DNA of 64,000 nucleotides from Sinorhizobium fredii NGR234 (lineage in GTDB: Bacteria > Pseudomonadota > Alphaproteobacteria > Rhizobiales > Rhizobiaceae): contig NC_012586.1 of assembly GCF_000018545.1 (NCBI RefSeq), positions 1,798,001-1,862,000 on the forward strand, read 5' to 3'. Position numbers and translations under genes: made by a program. The notes below the pieces were generated by a model. It made no database searches, was not told the origin of the DNA, and saw nothing but the letters and a program-made list of their open reading frames with translations. Below are positions 1 through 7,614 of the stretch, in pieces (positions within the stretch are counted from its first letter, which is position 1; each line of letters opens with the position of its first letter).

Positions 1-137
1 ATGTGCTGCGATCCGAGCCCGATGATGTCGGCGCCGGCGGAAGCAAGCGCCAAAGCGAGGCCCTGCCCCAGGCCGGTGCGCGCCCCGGTCACCAGCGCGC
101 GCTTTCCGGATAGGTCGAAAAGGCCTGCGGCGGTCAT
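1..137 (-). CDS. kduD: 2-dehydro-3-deoxy-D-gluconate 5-dehydrogenase (KduD), N-terminal fragment
   Basis: The first 45 codons of a short-chain dehydrogenase/reductase run off the left edge. The visible start reads MTAAGLFDLSGKRALVTG, followed by the cofactor-binding glycine motif in the form GARTGLGQG, which is typical of KduD (TGxxxGLGQG). KduD reduces 2,5-diketo-3-deoxygluconate to 2-keto-3-deoxygluconate with NAD(P)H in the cytoplasm, directly after KduI. The ATG overlaps the TGA of kduI (ATGA), so the two are probably translationally coupled. The rest of the protein, including the YxxxK active site, is outside the window. Assignment rests on the glycine motif plus the neighbouring kduI; another SDR is possible but unlikely. 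Confidence 0.82.
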   Translation of the reverse strand, partial: MTAAGLFDLSGKRALVTGARTGLGQGLALALASAGADIIGLGSQH

Positions 138-982
138 CGGATATCCCCCATCGGCACGAAGTCCATGTCCTTGAAGGACTTGTTGTCGCCGGCCATGCTC
201 CAGATGAAGGCATAGGCCGAGGTTCCGGCGCCGCAATGGACCGACCAGGGCGGCGAGATGACCGCCTGCTCGTCCCGGACGATCAGGTGGCCCGTCGCTT
301 CCGGCCGCCCCATGAGGTGGACCACGAAAGCATCCTTCGGCACTTCGAAATAGAGATAGGCCTCCATTCGCCGGTCATGCGTGTGCGCCGGCATGGTGTT
401 CCAGACGCTGCCCGGCTCGAGACGCGTCATGCCCATCAGCAACTGGCAGCTCTCGACGACATCCGGATGGATGTACTGGTAGAGCGTCCGCTTGTTCGAG
501 GTCTGCCCGTCGCCGAGGTTGAGCTCGATCGCTTCCGCCTTGCGGATCTGCCGGGCCGGAAAGGCGGCATGCGCGGGCGCGCTGTTGATGTAGAACTTGG
601 CAGGCGCCGAAGGATCAGCGCTCTCGAAGGAGATGCTCCTGGTCCCCATGCCGAGATAGAGCGCGTCCTGGAAGCCGATTTCGAAAACGGCGTCGTCCGT
701 CCTGACGATCCCCGGGCCGCCGATGTTGATCAGCCCCAATTCGCGCCGTTCCAGCAGGAATTCGCCACCGACGACGCGCGCCATGTCCTCGCCGAGGCTG
801 ATCGCCGCCCGGTCCGGCATCACGCCGATGAGGAGCAGCCGGTCATAATGGGTGTAGACCGCGTTCGCGCCGCCCGCCGAGAAGAGTTCCTCGATCAGGA
901 AGTTCTCCCTTAACGCGCTCCCAGTCATCGTTTCCGACTGCGTGTAGTGAACCGCGTGGCGGACAGTTATGGACGATTGCAT
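134..982 (-). CDS. kduI: 5-dehydro-4-deoxy-D-glucuronate isomerase (KduI)
   Basis: This 282-aa protein has the usual KduI length and a cupin fold. It isomerises 5-keto-4-deoxyuronate, the unsaturated monomer released by pectin lyases and unsaturated glycuronyl hydrolases, to 2,5-diketo-3-deoxygluconate. The metal site is visible: HTH at residues 200-202, Glu207 in the block MPAHTHDRRMEAYLYF, and His249 in PPWSVHCG. These match the zinc ligands of E. coli KduI with an offset of four residues. The start has a good ribosome-binding site (AAAGGAAAAGGAAG). It is the middle gene of a minus-strand operon: solute-binding protein, then kduI, then kduD, with a strong hairpin in the 95-bp gap to the solute-binding protein gene. 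Confidence 0.95.
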   Translation of the reverse strand: MQSSITVRHAVHYTQSETMTGSALRENFLIEELFSAGGANAVYTHYDRLLLIGVMPDRAAISLGEDMARVVGGEFLLERRELGLINIGGPGIVRTDDAVFEIGFQDALYLGMGTRSISFESADPSAPAKFYINSAPAHAAFPARQIRKAEAIELNLGDGQTSNKRTLYQYIHPDVVESCQLLMGMTRLEPGSVWNTMPAHTHDRRMEAYLYFEVPKDAFVVHLMGRPEATGHLIVRDEQAVISPPWSVHCGAGTSAYAFIWSMAGDNKSFKDMDFVPMGDIR

Positions 983-1013
983 GGCTTCCTTTTCCTTTGG
1001 CTCGATCGCGAGA

Positions 1014-1044
1014 GACGACGCGCCCGCCGATCGGGCACGTCGTC
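1014..1044 (-). other. Strong intercistronic hairpin between binding-protein gene and kduI
   Basis: Positions 1014-1026 pair with 1032-1044 (13-bp stem with one G-T wobble, 5-nt loop). In the minus-strand transcript no U-run follows, so it is not a classical terminator. The position, just after the gene for a periplasmic binding protein, fits an mRNA-stabilising or processing hairpin that keeps binding-protein mRNA more abundant than the enzyme genes, as known for malE-malF. On the plus strand an eight-T run at 1057-1064 lies 12 nt after the stem. Confidence 0.6.
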
Positions 1045-1077
1045 CAGCCTGGGAGGTTTTTTTTGAAATGTTGCCGC

Positions 1078-2355
1078 TTACTGGGACGCCCGCGCTTCGT
1101 TGATCTTGCGGACGTCATCCTCCAGGACCTTGTAGGTTTCCTCGAGCGACAGCTCGCCGACGATCAGCTGGCTCATGCGCTGCACGATCTGCTGGTACAT
1201 CGCCGACCCGCCCTTCTGGCGCTCGAAGTCGCGCGCCGCCTGCGGAACGTTCTTCTTGTTGTCCAGGAACACCGCCATGGCGGACTTGGCGTTCTCGCTC
1301 GAAAGCTTGTATTGCGGGTCCTTGATGTCGGCACCGGTCAGGATGACGTAGTTTTCGGCGATCTCCCGCTGGATCTTCTCGGAGCCGAGGAACTCGATGA
1401 ACTCGGCCACCGCCTCGGGATGCTTCGTGCGCTTGAAGCCGACGATCGCCGTGGCGCCGGGCATGGCGTAGCATCCGGCCTCGCCGCAGGGCGCATTGAT
1501 CGCCGTCCAGTCGAAGGCGTCGCCGATCTTCGTCTGGAACGGATTGACCATCCAGTTGCCGGCCAGATAGGTCACGACATTGCCGTTGACGAACTCGTCA
1601 CCCATGTTCTTGTACTGCGATCCGCCGGCCGCGCCCCACATCTCCTTGGGGAAGCTGCCGTCCTGGGTCCAGGAATAGACGTCGGCGATGTATTTCTTCG
1701 CCGCCTCGTCCGGGAAGCTGAACCTGCCGTCCTTCACATAGGTCGCACCGTAGGAGAAGGCCGCACCCGAGAAGCGGTGGCCGGAGCGGTCCATGGTGAA
1801 CGGAACCTGCACGCCCGTCGCCTTTGCGACCCGCGCCGAGGCTTCGACGATTTCCTTCAGCGTTGCCTTCGGCCCCGGCAGGGGCTCGCCGGCCTGCTCG
1901 AACAGCGTCTTGTTGACGAAGGGCAGGTTGAGCGTCTGCGACGCCACATAGCCGTTGATCGAATTCGGCTCGTTGATGTTCGGCAGGCGGAGCTGGTCAA
2001 GGCTTGCGCCGTGGAGCTTTGCGTAAGCCTCCGGGTCCTTCATGTAGGGACGCATGTCCAAGTAGTAGGGCGCGAGCTGCCAGTCGGTGATCTTGGCGAG
2101 ATCGGGACCCTCGCCGACCGCAAGCTGCACCGGCAATTGCTTGGCGACGGCATCGTAGCCCGACGAAACGAAATTGACCTTCACGTCCGGGTGGGTGCTC
2201 TCGAATTCCTTGCTGAGCGCGGCCATGCGCTCGACATAGCCCTGGTCGTCATCGGTGAACAGAAAGGTGATCGTCTTGGATTCGGCATGAGCCGCACCCA
2301 CTCCGACAAAACCGGCGAGTACCAGTGCGCTTACGCCTGAAAAGAGCTTCGACAT
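1078..2355 (-). CDS. ABC transporter extracellular solute-binding protein (family 1), oligogalacturonide-type
   Basis: A 425-aa family 1 sugar-binding protein with a clear Sec signal peptide (MSKLFSGVSALVLAGFVGVGA, cleavage after AHA near residue 24) followed by the typical first strand KTITFLF. It should deliver oligosaccharides in the periplasm to the ATPase/permease set encoded divergently at 7615-10762. Context (kduI, kduD, GH105, GH28) points to oligogalacturonides or rhamnogalacturonan fragments, as for TogB of the TogMNAB system. It is the first gene of the minus-strand operon and reads out of the shared regulatory region at 2356-2549, which holds a candidate LacI operator 15 bp upstream of its start. 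Confidence 0.88.
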   Translation of the reverse strand: MSKLFSGVSALVLAGFVGVGAAHAESKTITFLFTDDDQGYVERMAALSKEFESTHPDVKVNFVSSGYDAVAKQLPVQLAVGEGPDLAKITDWQLAPYYLDMRPYMKDPEAYAKLHGASLDQLRLPNINEPNSINGYVASQTLNLPFVNKTLFEQAGEPLPGPKATLKEIVEASARVAKATGVQVPFTMDRSGHRFSGAAFSYGATYVKDGRFSFPDEAAKKYIADVYSWTQDGSFPKEMWGAAGGSQYKNMGDEFVNGNVVTYLAGNWMVNPFQTKIGDAFDWTAINAPCGEAGCYAMPGATAIVGFKRTKHPEAVAEFIEFLGSEKIQREIAENYVILTGADIKDPQYKLSSENAKSAMAVFLDNKKNVPQAARDFERQKGGSAMYQQIVQRMSQLIVGELSLEETYKVLEDDVRKINEARASQ

Positions 2356-2369
2356 GCATAATCCTCCTC

Positions 2370-2385
2370 ATGAAAACTTTTTCAT
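2370..2385. promoter_or_regulatory. Candidate LacI-family operator, copy 1
   Basis: ATGAAAACTTTTTCAT is a perfect 7-bp inverted repeat (ATGAAAA / TTTTCAT) around two central bases. A second copy differing only in the two-base centre lies at 2513-2528. LacI-family operators are typically 14-18 bp palindromes of this kind, and the only LacI gene in the window (10808-11848) closes this locus. This copy lies 15 bp upstream of the binding-protein start codon. Confidence 0.7.
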
Positions 2386-2435
2386 AAATCGAACCGGAGC
2401 TCCTCTTCCGAATTCGATTTTCACCTTTTTGCGAC

Positions 2436-2454
2436 TTGACAGAGCAAACGTCAA
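2436..2454. promoter_or_regulatory. Back-to-back divergent -35 boxes
   Basis: TTGACA at 2436-2441 (plus strand) and TTGACG at 2454-2449 (minus strand) lie 7 bp apart and together form the inverted repeat CTTGAC-N9-GTCAAG. This is the likely core of the divergent promoters for the binding-protein operon and the degradative operon. No good -10 box is obvious on either side. The two candidate LacI operators lie downstream of the respective promoters. Confidence 0.4.
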
Positions 2455-2512
2455 GCTGTTTGTTTTGCGGAAACCTCATGGCGACACGCATTGAATGCAG
2501 CTTTCGCCGATG

Positions 2513-2528
2513 ATGAAAACATTTTCAT
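2513..2528. promoter_or_regulatory. Candidate LacI-family operator, copy 2
   Basis: ATGAAAACATTTTCAT, the second copy of the palindrome seen at 2370-2385, lies 21 bp upstream of the 840-aa protein start. Binding at both sites could block the two divergent operons together, possibly with looping over the 143-bp spacing. Confidence 0.7.
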
Positions 2529-2549
2529 ACGATCGATGGGAGGCGGTCT

Positions 2550-5072
2550 ATGAAGGACAATTCCCTCGTTACGGCAGTATCTCTTGATCCGACCTATGAC
2601 GTCGCCAAGGGCGAGACGATTACCGCCTGGATCGTCTCCGATCTGGTCGCCGCAGACTTCCCCGGCATCGCGGCGCCGGCGGAAGACCGTGTCAACTATC
2701 GCTTCATCAACGGCTTCGTCGATGTGGGCGACCTGCCCTGCCGCAAAGCCTTCTGGGCCGAAATGATCGGCCGGGCGATCGAACCGGACAGCGACTGGAC
2801 GGCCGCGCATCTGAACCTGCCGGGCTCCAATCGCCGCGTCGAATTCACCGGCTTCTGGCATGTGCCGACCCATATCCGCCGCTGGCTGAAGGGCACCTTC
2901 CGGACCGAAGCCCCGCGCCGGCTTCACCTCCGGCTCCGGACCTGCGGCGGCGTGCGCATCTGGGTGAACGGCGTGGAGCAGGTGCGCTTCGAGCCGTTCC
3001 GCCGCAATGTCGAAAGCGCATCGGACGTGATGCTCGAGCTTCGCGCCGGCGACAACGAGGTGCTGCTTCATACGGAAGATCTCGCCGAAAGGGATACGAT
3101 CTGGTTCTTCGAACTCGAGCTCTTGGATGAGGCGCCGCTGACGGTCGTCCTGCCGGTTCCCCTCGACAGCGAGGAGGTCGGCCGCCTTGCCGCACTCGTA
3201 CGCGACGTCCGGCCGAGCCAGGATGTCTTCGTCGGTTCGGCGCTCGAGCTTGTCTTCGACGCCCCGCCCGAAAGCGACCTTCCGCTTCTCGTCGAGGTCG
3301 TGAGCCATGGCCACGACCGTGCCGTTCTGGCGCGCGCCGCCGAGACGCTTGGCGCCGCCGAGACGCGACTTGCCATTCCAGAGACGCTCGGCATCCCCGA
3401 CGGCTATCACGGTGTGCGGCTGACGATCGGATCCGGCGCAGGCACGGTCACCCGGTTCATCGATGCGGCCTTCCTCGGCCGGCTTTCGCCGGTCTCATCG
3501 GCCGGCGACATCGCCGAGCGAAAGCGGGCCGCCCTCGATTTCAGTGCCGCTCACGGCGCCGAACGCATCGGCCGGGCCCTCGCCATGGCTGCCACCGGCA
3601 GCGACGACCGGTCGACGTTCGACCGCCTCATCGCGACGACGCTGCGATCGATCGACCGGCGCGAGGATTGCTCCGACTTCGTCCTGGTGCCTCTGCTCTG
3701 GCTGGTGCGTGCCTACGGCGACCGCCTTGGCCCCGAGACCGTCGAAAATATCCGGGCATCGGTTCTCGGCTACCGCTACTGGGTGGATGAGCCCGGCAAT
3801 GACGTCATGTGGTTCTGGAGCGAGAACCACGTGCTGTGCTTCCATGCGAGCCAATTGCTGGCCGGCGAGTTCCTGCCGGATGCCGTGTTCGAGGCTTCGG
3901 GACGCAGCGGACGCGAGCAGGCGGCGCTCGCCAAGGCTCGCCTGCACCGCTGGTTCGACAGCGTCGAAGCGCACGGGCTGGCGGAATGGAACTCGGCCGC
4001 CTATTACCCGATCGACTTCATCGGCCTTCTGGCGCTCGAGCATTGGGCGGAGCCTGAGCTTGCCGGCCGCGCCAGGCACCAGCTCGACCTGATCTTCGAA
4101 ATGATCGCGCTCCACACGCTTGCCGGTGTGCCGGCGGGCTCGCAGGGGCGTGCCTACGACAAGGAGCTGCGCGCCGGGCCGCTGACCGAACTCGCGCCCT
4201 TCGCCGCAGTCGCCTTCGGCGAGGGATGGCTGAACGGCGGCGTCGCCTCGCTGCCGATGTTCTGCTGCTCGGACTATGTCCCGCCGGCCCATCTCTCGCC
4301 GCTGGCAAGGCTGGAGCCCGGTCGCGCCATCGAGGCACGCTATGCGCAGGGGCTGGATGCGGGCAAGCTGGTTCTCTTCAAGAACGCGGCGGCGCAGCTT
4401 TCGACCGTCGTCGACCACAAGACCGGCCGGAAGGGACACCAGCAGCACGTCATGGACATCCGTCTTGCCGGCCATCCGATGGCGCGGCTCTGGGTGAACC
4501 ATCCGGGCGAGGATGATCCCTGGGGCAACCAGCGGCCCTCTTACTGGGCGGGCAGCGGCATCCTTCCGCGTGTCGCCCAGCACCGCGACCTGGCGCTGAT
4601 GGTCTTCGACACGCAGGACCATCGTAATGGCTGGACGCACGCCTATCTCGGCCGGGACGGCCTCGACGATGTCCTCGTCGAGGACAACTGGCTGATCGTC
4701 CGGTCTGGCGCTGGCTTCGCCGCCCTCCACGCCACTAACGGCATCACGATGGTAACGCAGGGTGCCACCGCCGGACGGGAGGCCCGCTCCGAGGGGCGCC
4801 TCTGCGGTTGGGTCGGCGCGATCGGCTGCGGCAACGACGGCAATTTCGGGCGCTTCCGCGAGCGGATTCGCTCGACCGTCGTGACCTTCGATCGCGATCG
4901 GCGCATGCTCTCGGTCACCCCTCCGGACCGCCCGGAGTTGCTGCTCTCCTATGACGGCGCCTTCTCGCTCGGCGGGGAGCCCCTGGCCTTCGAGCACACA
5001 CAGCCGAAGCCCGAAATCACTTTCGACAGCACGGGTCTCGCCGCTCCGGCGGACCGTCTCTTTTATTCATGA
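2550..5072 (+). CDS. Large uncharacterised polysaccharide-degrading enzyme, lyase-like (no signal peptide)
   Basis: An 840-aa protein that I cannot assign to a named family. What can be seen: residues about 90-200 resemble a galactose-binding/jelly-roll module (LRLRTCGGVRIWVNGVEQV, like the auxiliary domain of GH2 enzymes). The middle (about 320-560) is helix-rich with WFWSENHVLCFHASQLLAG, as in alpha/alpha-toroid lyases. The end (about 600-840) looks like a beta-sandwich with VVDHKTGRKGHQQHVMDIRL. This toroid-plus-sandwich layout recalls heparinase II/III-type or rhamnogalacturonan lyases. No signal peptide is present, so it should act in the cytoplasm on imported oligomers. It is the first gene of an operon with GH105 and GH28 enzymes. 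Ribosome-binding site GGGAGGCGG precedes the ATG. Function beyond pectin or rhamnogalacturonan breakdown is inference. Confidence 0.6.
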   Translation: MKDNSLVTAVSLDPTYDVAKGETITAWIVSDLVAADFPGIAAPAEDRVNYRFINGFVDVGDLPCRKAFWAEMIGRAIEPDSDWTAAHLNLPGSNRRVEFTGFWHVPTHIRRWLKGTFRTEAPRRLHLRLRTCGGVRIWVNGVEQVRFEPFRRNVESASDVMLELRAGDNEVLLHTEDLAERDTIWFFELELLDEAPLTVVLPVPLDSEEVGRLAALVRDVRPSQDVFVGSALELVFDAPPESDLPLLVEVVSHGHDRAVLARAAETLGAAETRLAIPETLGIPDGYHGVRLTIGSGAGTVTRFIDAAFLGRLSPVSSAGDIAERKRAALDFSAAHGAERIGRALAMAATGSDDRSTFDRLIATTLRSIDRREDCSDFVLVPLLWLVRAYGDRLGPETVENIRASVLGYRYWVDEPGNDVMWFWSENHVLCFHASQLLAGEFLPDAVFEASGRSGREQAALAKARLHRWFDSVEAHGLAEWNSAAYYPIDFIGLLALEHWAEPELAGRARHQLDLIFEMIALHTLAGVPAGSQGRAYDKELRAGPLTELAPFAAVAFGEGWLNGGVASLPMFCCSDYVPPAHLSPLARLEPGRAIEARYAQGLDAGKLVLFKNAAAQLSTVVDHKTGRKGHQQHVMDIRLAGHPMARLWVNHPGEDDPWGNQRPSYWAGSGILPRVAQHRDLALMVFDTQDHRNGWTHAYLGRDGLDDVLVEDNWLIVRSGAGFAALHATNGITMVTQGATAGREARSEGRLCGWVGAIGCGNDGNFGRFRERIRSTVVTFDRDRRMLSVTPPDRPELLLSYDGAFSLGGEPLAFEHTQPKPEITFDSTGLAAPADRLFYS

Positions 5073-5079
5073 GTGGACC

Positions 5080-6180
5080 ATGCAGATGAACCAGATCAGC
5101 ATCGAGCGATCGACGCTCAAGACCAAGATCGACAAGGTCGCGGCCGCCTTCAGTCGGCTGAAGGGCATCAAGGAGGGCCTCGTCGGCGCCGAGCATGCCG
5201 GCGGCATCCAGTTCGACGAATGGGATTGGGAGGTCGGCGTCGGTCTCTATGGCTTCCTGCGCCGCGCGATTGCGACCGGTGACCGCAAGGCAATCGACGA
5301 TCTCGTCGCCTGGTATGCCTGGCAGATCGACCGCGGCCTGCCGCCGCGCCAGATCAATAGCTCCGCGCCGATGCTGCCGCTCGTCATCCTGACCGAGCAT
5401 GTCGACCGTCCCGATTTCCGCGCCCTTGTCGAGGACTGGGCCGACTGGCTCGTGCACAAGCTGCCGAAGACCGAGGACGGCGGCTTCCAGCACGTCGTCA
5501 AGGAGCGGTTGAACGATGGCGAGCTCTGGGACGACACGCTGTTCATGGCCTGCCTGTTCCTCGCCCGCGCCGGGGTGATCTGCGAGCGCCGCGACTGGAT
5601 CGACGAGGCGGTCTACCAGTTCATGATCCACACGCGCTATCTCTCCGACCCCGCCACCGGCCTCTGGTATCACGGCTGGACCTTCAACGGCCGGCACAAC
5701 TTCGCCAAGGCCTTCTGGGCGCGCGGCAATGCCTGGATCACGGTGGCGATCCCCGAGCTTTTCGAACTCGTGCCGTCGCTCAACCCCAGCGACAAGCGGT
5801 TCCTCTCCAATGTGCTCGCCAGTCAGGTCCGGGCGCTCAAGCGCCATCAGCGCGACGACGGCATGTTCCACACGCTCGTCAACGACCCGACCTCACCCGT
5901 CGAGACATCCGCCACCGCCGGCATCGCATACGGCATCCTGCGCGGCATCGAAGCCGGCATCCTGAGACAGGGAGACCGGGTTCACGCCGATCGCGCCCTG
6001 ATGGCGGTGCTCGGCCAGATCGACGCGGAAGGCGTCGTCCAGGGCGTCTCGGACGGAACCCCGATGGGCCACGACCTCGACTTCTACCGGCGGATCCCCA
6101 ATCTCCCGACCCCGTACGGCCAGGCGCTGACCATGCTGCTGCTGATCGACGTCCTTCTCGAGGGGGATCCCCAATCGTGA
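5080..6180 (+). CDS. Unsaturated rhamnogalacturonyl hydrolase, GH105 (YesR/YteR-like)
   Basis: A 366-aa alpha/alpha-barrel glycosidase of the GH88/GH105 group, without signal peptide. Family motifs are visible: ELWDDTLFMACLFLARAG near residue 150 carries the catalytic aspartate, and FWARGNAW lies near residue 213. These enzymes hydrate the C4-C5 double bond of the unsaturated uronic acid at the non-reducing end of lyase products and release 5-keto-4-deoxyuronate, the substrate of KduI. The reading frame stays open far upstream into the preceding gene, but the start at 5080, eight bases after that gene's stop and preceded by GAGTGG, is the sensible one; a second ATG at 5086 is possible. The 3' end overlaps the next start codon. 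Confidence 0.88.
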   Translation: MQMNQISIERSTLKTKIDKVAAAFSRLKGIKEGLVGAEHAGGIQFDEWDWEVGVGLYGFLRRAIATGDRKAIDDLVAWYAWQIDRGLPPRQINSSAPMLPLVILTEHVDRPDFRALVEDWADWLVHKLPKTEDGGFQHVVKERLNDGELWDDTLFMACLFLARAGVICERRDWIDEAVYQFMIHTRYLSDPATGLWYHGWTFNGRHNFAKAFWARGNAWITVAIPELFELVPSLNPSDKRFLSNVLASQVRALKRHQRDDGMFHTLVNDPTSPVETSATAGIAYGILRGIEAGILRQGDRVHADRALMAVLGQIDAEGVVQGVSDGTPMGHDLDFYRRIPNLPTPYGQALTMLLLIDVLLEGDPQS

Positions 6181-7511
6181 CGACGCCGCAGGACTTCCGG
6201 ATTGAAGCGATCGGCCGCGACGCGACGTCCGAGATTCAGTCGGCAATCAACACCGTTTCCGCCAGCGGCGGCGGCCGCGTGTCGCTGCTGGCTGGCGAAC
6301 ACATGGCGGGCGGGCTGTTGCTGAAGAGCGGCGTCGAACTGCACTTGGCGGACGGCGCCCTGCTTCGCCCCATCCCCGATTACGAGGCCTATCGCGATAC
6401 GACCGTGCGGGTCATTGCCGAAAAGTCGAACCGGGGGATGATCATCGCCCGGAACGCCGAAGACGTGCGCATCAGCGGTCCGGGCCGGATAGAGGCCGGT
6501 GGCGAGCATTTCATCACCGGCGACGACCCTGATGTCGGCACCTTCATCCCGGCGGAGTTCCGACCGCGCGTCGTGGTCTTCGAAGGATGCCGAACCGTCC
6601 GGCTTGACGGGTTTCAGGTGGCGGGGTCGCCGATGTGGACCCTGCATCTTGCCGACTGCGAGGACGTCGTGATCCGCAACGTCACGATTGCCAACGACCG
6701 GCGGCTGCCGAACACCGACGGGATGGTTCTCGACGCCTGCCGTCGCGTGCTGATCGAGGACTGCACCATTTCCACGGCCGATGACGGCATCTGCCTGAAA
6801 ACCAGCGCGGGGCCGGACGGCAAGGCGATCGGGGTCTGCGAGGATGTCACCGTCCGCCGCTGCAACGTCTCGAGCCTGAGCTGCGCGTTGAAACTCGGCA
6901 CGGAATCCCATGGCGATTTCGACAATGTCGTCTTCGAGGATTGCAAGGTCAGCACATCCAATCGCGGCCTCGGCCTGTTCTCACGCGACGGCGGGCAGAT
7001 GCGAAACATCCGCTTCTCGCGCATCGAGGTCGACTGCCATGAAACGCCTGATGGCTTCTGGGGCTCCGGCGAGGCGCTGACCGTGACGGTGGTCGACCGG
7101 CGTCCGAATCGCCCGGCCGGCGCCGTCGAGAACCTCCTGGTCGAAGCGATCACCGGCCGCACGCAGGGAGCGATCAACCTCGTCTCCACCTCTGGGGCCG
7201 GAATCCGCAATGTCGCGCTTCGCGGCATCACTCTCGCCCAGGACCACGGGCCGCTCGGGACCGGACGTCGCTACGACCTGAGGCCGACCTTTGCCGACAT
7301 CGCCCCGAGCGCCGAGGCGGCAGGACGTGCCAATGCCTGGACGCGGGACGCCGACGGCCAGATCGTCGGGCTTATCGATTACCCGGGCGGCATGCCGGCG
7401 ATCTATCTCAAAGGCGTCGAGGGGCTGACCGCGCAGGACGTGGCGGTCAGGCGTCCGGCGCCCCTGCCGGAAGGCTGGAATGCAAAGGATATCGTCGAAG
7501 AGACGAATTGA
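6177..7511 (+). CDS. Polygalacturonase-like glycoside hydrolase, GH28 (cytoplasmic)
   Basis: A 444-aa right-handed beta-helix protein of family GH28. Active-site elements: NTD at 179-181, the catalytic pair in TADDGICLKT (Asp202-Asp203), and the histidine in GTESHGDF (241-248). The RIK substrate-binding signature expected after SNRG (about 261-264) is replaced by LGLFS, which suggests a substrate or subsite different from plain polygalacturonate. No signal peptide is seen, so it should act on imported oligomers. The start is a GTG overlapping the upstream TGA (GTGA), indicating coupling with the GH105 gene. Context suggests hydrolysis of galacturonosyl linkages in rhamnogalacturonan-type fragments. 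Confidence 0.85.
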   Translation: MTTPQDFRIEAIGRDATSEIQSAINTVSASGGGRVSLLAGEHMAGGLLLKSGVELHLADGALLRPIPDYEAYRDTTVRVIAEKSNRGMIIARNAEDVRISGPGRIEAGGEHFITGDDPDVGTFIPAEFRPRVVVFEGCRTVRLDGFQVAGSPMWTLHLADCEDVVIRNVTIANDRRLPNTDGMVLDACRRVLIEDCTISTADDGICLKTSAGPDGKAIGVCEDVTVRRCNVSSLSCALKLGTESHGDFDNVVFEDCKVSTSNRGLGLFSRDGGQMRNIRFSRIEVDCHETPDGFWGSGEALTVTVVDRRPNRPAGAVENLLVEAITGRTQGAINLVSTSGAGIRNVALRGITLAQDHGPLGTGRRYDLRPTFADIAPSAEAAGRANAWTRDADGQIVGLIDYPGGMPAIYLKGVEGLTAQDVAVRRPAPLPEGWNAKDIVEETN

Positions 7512-7513
7512 CC

Positions 7514-7537
7514 GAGCGGGATGCCCGCATCCCGCTC
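7514..7537 (+). other. Perfect 10-bp hairpin after the GH28 gene
   Basis: GAGCGGGATG (7514-7523) pairs perfectly with CATCCCGCTC (7528-7537) across a 4-nt loop, beginning 2 bp after the GH28 stop codon. No T-run follows, so it may be a processing or attenuating hairpin separating the enzyme genes from the transporter genes. Downstream, before the ATPase start, are two further short palindromes: ATCATG-TC-CATGAT at 7555-7568, and TTTCGG/CCGAAA at 7569-7588. Confidence 0.55.
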
Positions 7538-7614
7538 CAACGTATTCAGATTCGATCATGTCCATGATTTTCGGTCGATAACCCGAAACCATGGTGATCT
7601 ACCGGGAGCAGGCG

